Origin: Allosphingosinicella sp042666435 | GTDB taxonomy: Bacteria; Pseudomonadota; Alphaproteobacteria; Sphingomonadales; Sphingomonadaceae | DNA: 64,000 nucleotides | Direction of reading: 5' to 3' | Assembly (NCBI RefSeq): GCF_042666435.1 | Contig: NZ_JBHTDC010000002.1 | Location: 372,001 to 436,000 of the forward strand | Part shown: positions 59,282 to 64,000 of the stretch, piece by piece | How positions within the stretch are numbered: position 1 is the stretch's first letter | Layout of the letters: each line of letters opens with the position of its first letter | Notes under the pieces: model-generated | What the model saw: only the letters and a program-made list of their open reading frames with translations | What the model was told of the DNA's origin: nothing | Databases searched by the model: none | Position numbers and translations under genes: made by a program

Positions 59282-60124
59282 ATGACGATGCGCTTCGCAG
59301 AATCCGCGCAAGAGGCGTGGACGCCGCCTTTGGGATTACGCGGCCGGACGCGAGCATTCGCCCGTCGGCAGGTCTTGTCCTTCACGCGAATGACCAGCAA
59401 GCCGTCCCAGGCCGACTTCATCCGCTGCATCTACAGCCACGCGATCTTCCCGGAGGCCAAGGACCATTTGCGGACCTTCATCCGCACGCTCAAGGCCCAG
59501 GCGGATTTCATCGACACGCCGACCCTCGTCGAGATGATGGCATCGAAGCAACCGGTGCGCGGCCGCTACTATCATTTGTCCTTCGACGATGGCTTCGCCA
59601 ACGTGGTGGAAACCGGCGGCGATGTCTTCGCCAGCGAGAAGGTGCCTTATACCCTCTTCGTCAGCACCGACCTCATCGGCGCGTCGATCGAGCAGATGGA
59701 GGGCTATAACGAGACCCAGTTGCTCTACGCGCTGCCGGTGCGGACGCTGACCTGGGACCAGTTGCGCGCATGCGGCGCGGCCGGCGCCGAGGTCGGATGC
59801 CACACGCGGAGTCACGCTCGGCTGTCGGCGATCTCCGGGGACGACGCGCGACTCAGGGACGAGATCGTAGCGGCGAAGGCGCGGATTGAGGCGGAAATCG
59901 GCACGCCCTGCCGTTCGTTTGCCTGGCCTTATGGCAAGATGGGAGACATCGACGCCAAGGCGCTCGCCGCCATCGAGGAGGCCGGCTTCGATATCACGTT
60001 CAGTGCGGTACGAGGCCGAGTCACCCCCGGTTCAACCTCATTGATGAAGGTTCCGCGCCACCAAGTGGAGTTCCACTGGCCGCTCTGGGAAAACCTGTTG
60101 TGGGCCGGTGGATGCCGTGAATAA
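59282..60124 (+). CDS. polysaccharide deacetylase (NodB domain) family protein
   Basis: A 280-residue carbohydrate esterase 4 domain. 'YYHLSFDDGFANVVE' holds the metal/catalytic Asp pair, 'VGCHTRSHARLSAIS' holds the two metal His (HxxxH), and 'CRSFAWPYGKMGDI' the later motif. No clear signal peptide is seen; a basic segment near residue 20-35 could associate with the membrane. It may remove N- or O-acetyl groups from the polysaccharide of this locus. It overlaps the next reading frame only in the untranslated lead of that gene. Confidence 0.85.
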   Translation: MTMRFAESAQEAWTPPLGLRGRTRAFARRQVLSFTRMTSKPSQADFIRCIYSHAIFPEAKDHLRTFIRTLKAQADFIDTPTLVEMMASKQPVRGRYYHLSFDDGFANVVETGGDVFASEKVPYTLFVSTDLIGASIEQMEGYNETQLLYALPVRTLTWDQLRACGAAGAEVGCHTRSHARLSAISGDDARLRDEIVAAKARIEAEIGTPCRSFAWPYGKMGDIDAKALAAIEEAGFDITFSAVRGRVTPGSTSLMKVPRHQVEFHWPLWENLLWAGGCRE

Positions 60125-60170
60125 GGCCGGTTCGGAGCCAATCCGTCCGGCCAGGATGGAGCGCCTACCC

Positions 60171-61385
60171 ATGTCCAGACCGACCCTTTTCTGGCTCCTG
60201 CTGATCGCGGCTGGACTTCCGGCCGTGTCCTGCGCGCAGGCACCGGTTTACATCGCCGATGACGGCAAAGACGATCGCGCCGGGCTTCAGGCCGAGATCG
60301 ACCGGATCAGCGCGAGCGGCGGCGGCACGCTGCAGCTGGAGAATGGAACCTACGATCTTGCCAGCCCGCTCTACCTGCGCTCGGGCGTGGAGATCGCCGG
60401 GCGCGGCGAGAGGACGATTCTGTCGAGCAAGGCGCTCAACGACCGCGGCTCCTGGTGGGGCACGACCCTGTTCGCCGGGAACCTGACGCCGGGCAGCTTC
60501 GCGGATGAAACCGGCCAAGGCTATCCGGGCCGGCCGGTGCGGCGCGTGTCCGCCCAGGAGGTCGCGCTGGAACGCTGCTCCGAAAGCGAAGTGGCGAAGC
60601 TACCGGGCAAGGTGGTGTGGCTGTCGTCCGAAGAGACGATTCCCGGCCGCATGGAGCGCCCGAAGCCTGTCCATGGCGAGTTCACCGTCGTGACCGGCGT
60701 CGACGGCTGCAGCATCCGCGTGGCCGATCCGATCGAGGTGCCGCCAGACTATGAGCTTCTGCTGCACTGGAGCGACGGAAGCCGGGCCGAACCGGCCCCA
60801 GGTACCGGGGAGCCCAATCATCCGATCCGCGACGCCGGCCTGCGCAATCTCCAGCTGGAATCCGGCTTCGACGGACAGGCCCTCCTCTCGAGCGGCTGCT
60901 ACCGCTGCACCTTTACCGATCTGCATATCGGCAACTCCCGGCGACTCCTCATGGTCCAGGGCATGCGCCACACCCGCTATCAAGGCATCACCGGCACCTT
61001 CAGGGAGCGCGGGATCGAGGTCGTGATGTACGCGAAGGATAATGTGGTCGAGGATGTCGAGGCGACCTTCCTGCCATCCTCTGACCACGAGGTGCGACCG
61101 GCGATCCGATTCGGGGAATATGCCCGCGACAACGTGGTGAGGAACGTGCGGCTGAACCTTGGCGAAGCCTATGTCGGAAGGGACAAGATCCGCTTCGACC
61201 CATCGGTCGGCAACCGTCTGGAGAACATCACGCTGGTCGTGCCGCGCGATGACGATCGGCCGCGCTTCCTCTACAAGGGACCGAACGAACTTCGTGCCGC
61301 CGGGGATGTCCTGCCTCCGGAAACATCCCTCGACGGGGTCAGGCTCTGCTTCGCCGGCACCGAAAACTGCGTGCCAATCGGTTGA
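60171..61385 (+). CDS. exported parallel beta-helix protein (pectate-lyase-like fold)
   Basis: A 404-residue protein with a signal peptide or lipoprotein-like signal ('FWLLLIAAGLPAVSCAQ'; the Cys at ~21 is in a weak lipobox). It then has 'DRAGLQAEIDRISASGGGTLQLENGTYDLASPLYLRSGVEIAGRG' (in parts), the start of a pectate-lyase-type right-handed beta helix. Rungs continue with 'DAGLRNLQLESGF', 'TFTDLHIGNSRRLLMVQGM' and 'DNVVEDVEATF'. It probably binds, cuts or epimerises a polysaccharide in the periplasm. The start at 60171 is taken for the signal peptide, with GGAG ~9 bases upstream. Confidence 0.8.
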   Translation: MSRPTLFWLLLIAAGLPAVSCAQAPVYIADDGKDDRAGLQAEIDRISASGGGTLQLENGTYDLASPLYLRSGVEIAGRGERTILSSKALNDRGSWWGTTLFAGNLTPGSFADETGQGYPGRPVRRVSAQEVALERCSESEVAKLPGKVVWLSSEETIPGRMERPKPVHGEFTVVTGVDGCSIRVADPIEVPPDYELLLHWSDGSRAEPAPGTGEPNHPIRDAGLRNLQLESGFDGQALLSSGCYRCTFTDLHIGNSRRLLMVQGMRHTRYQGITGTFRERGIEVVMYAKDNVVEDVEATFLPSSDHEVRPAIRFGEYARDNVVRNVRLNLGEAYVGRDKIRFDPSVGNRLENITLVVPRDDDRPRFLYKGPNELRAAGDVLPPETSLDGVRLCFAGTENCVPIG

Positions 61386-61396
61386 GGGGCAGCGGC

Positions 61397-62518
61397 GTGC
61401 GACGGGGGTATGCAAACGACAGGCCCAAACGGCGGCTTGCCCTCCTCGGCGCCTATGGCGGGGTGAATGTCGGGGACGAGATGATCCTGCGAGCGGCGGT
61501 GCTGCTCGCACGGGAGGCCGGCTACGGTGGACGCATCAACGTCGTCGGCAGCCGCGTTCCGCCGGCCGAGGTGCTCCGCCAGGATTATGATGCGCTCGAC
61601 CTTGGATTTGTCTCCTGGACGCGTGTCGGCCGCGCGATTGCGGCAGTGGCCGGGCGCGATCTTTTCATTGGCGGAGGCCAGTTGATCGATGGCGCCGCGG
61701 GAGTCCAGAATCCGCTGCTCAAGGCCGGCCTGGCTCTGGTCGCCCGGGCCATGGGGGGACGCGTGATGATCGGAGGCGTGAGCAGCGCGAACCTCCGCTC
61801 GGCGGCGGTTCGCGCATGCTACGACAAGCTGTTCCGCCTGGCACACCGCATCGTAACCAGAGACGAGGCTTCTCTCGCCGATATAATCGCGATCACCCCT
61901 TCGGCCGCGTCAAAGAGCGAAAGCCTTGCCGATCTGGTGTTCAGCCTCCGCGACGAGCTTGGCGGCGCGGCGCCGGCAGCGGAGCGCCCGGTCATCGCCC
62001 TGGCGGTGCATCACACTCCGCGGATGACGCTGACCGATCGTGAGCAAGCCTTGCTCCTCCTGCGACGCGTGCATCTTCTTGCCGATCCGGCCCATGAAAT
62101 CGTGGTGGCCGCGCACGATGTACGCTCCGATTTCGACCTCGGCTTCGCCCAGGGCCTGGCCACCGATCTGAACATCCCACGGGTGACTGTTCGGACGCTT
62201 CGGACAACGGCTGAATGCATATCCTTTTACCGGCAGGTCCGAACGATCATCAGCGTTCGCATGCACCCGATCATTCTGGGCGCGTGCGCCGACGCCTTTT
62301 GCGTACCTCTGGAGGGAAGCCGCAAGGTCGCGGATATCGCCCGCCGCCTCGGTGTCGGGCAGTGGCGGATGGAGGACCTCGCCTCTCTTCCGGATGCTGA
62401 ATTCCGCGCGGCTCTGGGTCTCGACCGATCGGGACCGCTCGTGGACGCTTCGAAAAGGGAGCGCATGTCGGATCAGGCGCGCGGGATTTTCGCTAATTTG
62501 AGAGCAGATTCCCGATGA
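61397..62518 (+). CDS. polysaccharide pyruvyl transferase family protein
   Basis: A 373-residue protein of the CsaB/pyruvyl transferase family: 'RRLALLGAYGGVNVGDEMIL', 'RDLFIGGGQLIDGA', 'MIGGVSSANLRS', 'VTRDEASLADI' and the C-terminal 'QVRTIISVRMHPIILGACADAFCVPL' (the RxH motif of the family). Such enzymes add ketal-linked pyruvate from PEP to sugars, giving negative charge. The GTG at 61397 is favoured, with GAGGGG 7 bases upstream; the TTG at 61382 that overlaps the previous stop is an alternative. The stop overlaps the next gene (ATGA). Confidence 0.85.
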   Translation: MRRGYANDRPKRRLALLGAYGGVNVGDEMILRAAVLLAREAGYGGRINVVGSRVPPAEVLRQDYDALDLGFVSWTRVGRAIAAVAGRDLFIGGGQLIDGAAGVQNPLLKAGLALVARAMGGRVMIGGVSSANLRSAAVRACYDKLFRLAHRIVTRDEASLADIIAITPSAASKSESLADLVFSLRDELGGAAPAAERPVIALAVHHTPRMTLTDREQALLLLRRVHLLADPAHEIVVAAHDVRSDFDLGFAQGLATDLNIPRVTVRTLRTTAECISFYRQVRTIISVRMHPIILGACADAFCVPLEGSRKVADIARRLGVGQWRMEDLASLPDAEFRAALGLDRSGPLVDASKRERMSDQARGIFANLRADSR

Positions 62519-63615
62519 CGAGCCGGACGATACCCGATTTGTTGTTCATCGGGCCGCTGCCGCCGCCGGTCCACGGGCAGGCGGCGGCGACGAAGGACAT
62601 ACTCGACATGCTCGTGAGCCGCGGACTTCGTGTCGAGGCGATCGACACGGGCGAAGGCCGCATGTCGGGCGCAGCCAGGTCTCGCCGGGCGTCGATCCAG
62701 CTGCGCGCCATAAGAACGATCCTGCGTTCGCCGGCGCCGCACCTCTACCTGTCGGTCAACGCCAATCGCGGCATGGCATTGACCGTTCTCCTTTGCCTGG
62801 CCGGGCGGATAAGCGGCAAGACGCTGACGCTGCACCATCACGCTTATCACTATATCGCGGAGCATCACTCGATCATGAGCCTGCTCGGCAAGGCCGCTGG
62901 CCCGCAAGCCCTGCATCTCGCCCCCTGCCTCGGCATCGGCGCGGATTTGCGGGACCGTTATTCGAGCGTCAGACATATCCAGGGCTACAGCAATGTCGGC
63001 GTCGTCGATAACGTCTTGCGTCCGTCCGCGCGCGCGGATGAACAGCCCGTTCGTCTCGGCCACATGAGCAACCTTACCAAGGCCAAGGGCATTGGAACGA
63101 CCATCGCCGCGTTTCGCGCCATCCGAGCGGCCGGCCGGGAGGTGACGCTGGTGGTGGCGGGTCCTTGTTCGGATTCCTTCGCGAGCGAGGCGATAGCAAG
63201 CGCGGAGCGGGAGTTTGGCGAGGCGTTCACCTATCTTGGCCCCGTCTATGGCGAGGCCAAGCAGCGCTTCTTCGACAGCTTCGATATCTTCGTTTTCCCC
63301 AGCGAGATGGAGACGCAGGGGATTGTCAATCTGGAAGCCATGTCTTGCGGAAAGCCGGTGGTGGCCACGGGCCATTGCTGCATCCCAAGAGACATTGGCC
63401 GCGACGGCGGCCTTGCCGTGGATCCAATGGCCGATTTCGCCCAGGCGTTGCTCGGCTACATTGGAGATTATCTGCAAGATCCGGCCGGCGCGTCCGCACG
63501 GGCCCGCTTGCGCTATGAGGCGCTCCTGGCTGAGCATGAAGGCGAATGCGAGGCGCTGGTCGCGGGATTCCGGGGGGATGGAGCCATGAACACTGACGGG
63601 CGGGGTGCCGGATGA
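62515..63615 (+). CDS. glycosyltransferase family 4
   Basis: A 366-residue GT-B transferase. It starts 'DLLFIGPLPPPVHGQA', has 'RLGHMSNLTKAKGIGTTIAAF' and 'VTLVVAGPCSD' in the second half, and 'FDIFVFPSEMETQGIVNLEAMSCGKPVVATG', the donor-binding E-x7-E-like motif. It adds a sugar to the lipid-linked chain, with donor unknown. Coupled by 4-base overlaps to the pyruvyl transferase and the sulfotransferase. Confidence 0.88.
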   Translation: MTSRTIPDLLFIGPLPPPVHGQAAATKDILDMLVSRGLRVEAIDTGEGRMSGAARSRRASIQLRAIRTILRSPAPHLYLSVNANRGMALTVLLCLAGRISGKTLTLHHHAYHYIAEHHSIMSLLGKAAGPQALHLAPCLGIGADLRDRYSSVRHIQGYSNVGVVDNVLRPSARADEQPVRLGHMSNLTKAKGIGTTIAAFRAIRAAGREVTLVVAGPCSDSFASEAIASAEREFGEAFTYLGPVYGEAKQRFFDSFDIFVFPSEMETQGIVNLEAMSCGKPVVATGHCCIPRDIGRDGGLAVDPMADFAQALLGYIGDYLQDPAGASARARLRYEALLAEHEGECEALVAGFRGDGAMNTDGRGAG

Positions 63616-64000
63616 CTCCCGACTTCCTGATCGTGGGCGCGATGAAGGCCGGAACGACGACGCTCTATCACGACCTTTCCGAGCATCCGGACATTTTCCT
63701 TCCAGTGCTGAAGGAGCCGGAGGTCCTCACGACGCTTGAGCGCCTGGACGAGATGCGGGCCTATTATGCCAGGCTCTTTCGCCCGGCGCGGCCCGGTCAG
63801 CTCAAGGGCGAAGCGTCGACGGCGTATACCAAGCGACCGAACAATGAAGGAGTGGCCGAAAAGGCGCGAGCGCTTTGCGGGAATGGTCTCAAGATCATCT
63901 ACATCCGTCGTGATCCAGTCGAGCGGATCCGGAGCCAGTACGAGCATGAGAGGCAGCACGGGACGCTCCACGAGGCCTTCCATATCGCCGTTCGGCTCCA
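63612..64000 (+). CDS. sulfotransferase family protein, N-terminal part (3' end outside window)
   Basis: The first ~129 residues of a PAPS-dependent sulfotransferase. The 5'-phosphosulfate loop is 'FLIVGAMKAGTTTLYHDLSE' (Lys12 to Thr16), followed by 'FLPVLKEPEVL' and, at ~97-113, the 3'-phosphate motif 'YIRRDPVERIRSQYEHE'. The ATG overlaps the stop of the glycosyltransferase (ATGA), so it belongs to the polysaccharide operon. PAPS would be supplied by cysD/cysNC about 9 kb upstream. The likely acceptor is a sugar of the polysaccharide, inferred from context. Confidence 0.88.
   Translation, partial: MTPDFLIVGAMKAGTTTLYHDLSEHPDIFLPVLKEPEVLTTLERLDEMRAYYARLFRPARPGQLKGEASTAYTKRPNNEGVAEKARALCGNGLKIIYIRRDPVERIRSQYEHERQHGTLHEAFHIAVRL

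Overview
The window is high-GC DNA (roughly two thirds G+C by eye) with gene content typical of an alphaproteobacterium, most likely a sphingomonad. Pointers are CcrM, DUF6456, an aa3-type oxidase subunit IV beside a three-part pnt transhydrogenase, a POT transporter with paired amidohydrolases, and abundant small palindromic repeats. There are no rRNA genes, insertion sequences, prophage genes or CRISPR arrays. One tRNA (Val, anticodon TAC) is present.

Layout. 1-5.3 kb: the tail of a MATE transporter, small zinc-ribbon and secreted proteins, a DUF418 membrane protein, a DUF6456/XRE divergent pair, msrB, a 32-residue membrane protein and tRNA-Val. 5.5-11.4 kb: a tightly overlapping sugar operon, with a zinc-ribbon SDR epimerase, a glycosyltransferase and rmlC-rmlB-rmlD-rmlA, for dTDP-L-rhamnose and probably dTDP-6-deoxy-L-talose. 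11.4-17.3 kb (minus strand): a winged-helix regulator, a racemase, and a pnt operon split by a lipoprotein, a 28-codon ORF and an orphan HicB. 17.4-22.6 kb: a sigma-54 activator, an SDR, manganese catalase, folP and a small secreted protein. 22.6-27 kb: ccrM, rnhB, thiD and glmM, with repeats touching gene ends. 27-30.7 kb: a cation symporter, then a Nudix-DUF47 fusion and pit behind a Pho-box-like leader. 30.7-35.3 kb: a POT transporter and two amidohydrolases. 35.3-41.4 kb: a nitroreductase, a GntR regulator and two giant FG-GAP/RTX proteins. 41.5-50.8 kb: metabolic and cell-wall genes (acyl-CoA dehydrogenase, Sua5, msrA, a FixJ-like regulator, an ATP-dependent ligase, two L,D-transpeptidase-fold proteins, an aldehyde dehydrogenase). 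51-64 kb: a sulfur-anion permease, cysD, cysNC and cysQ run into manC, manA, an initiating sugar transferase, a polysaccharide deacetylase, a beta-helix protein, a pyruvyl transferase, a glycosyltransferase and a sulfotransferase cut by the window end.

How the genes work together. The last 13 kb reads as one functional block. CysD and CysNC make PAPS, CysQ removes the PAP left by sulfotransferases, ManA and ManC supply GDP-mannose, and the remaining genes build and decorate a polysaccharide. I infer a sulfated, possibly pyruvylated exopolysaccharide. The second notable unit is the Nudix-DUF47-Pit operon, which couples a DIPP-like Nudix hydrolase to a phosphate transporter accessory protein in one polypeptide.

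Repeats. At least seven palindromic elements of four sequence types lie between genes. Several have been absorbed into genes: one supplies the C-terminus of RNase HII, one contains the thiD start codon, and one is read in frame within the signal-peptide region of an amidohydrolase. Start positions were moved from the longest ORF wherever a Shine-Dalgarno sequence, a 4-base overlap with the upstream gene or the family N-terminus argued for it. All functions are read from sequence by eye and have not been checked against databases.
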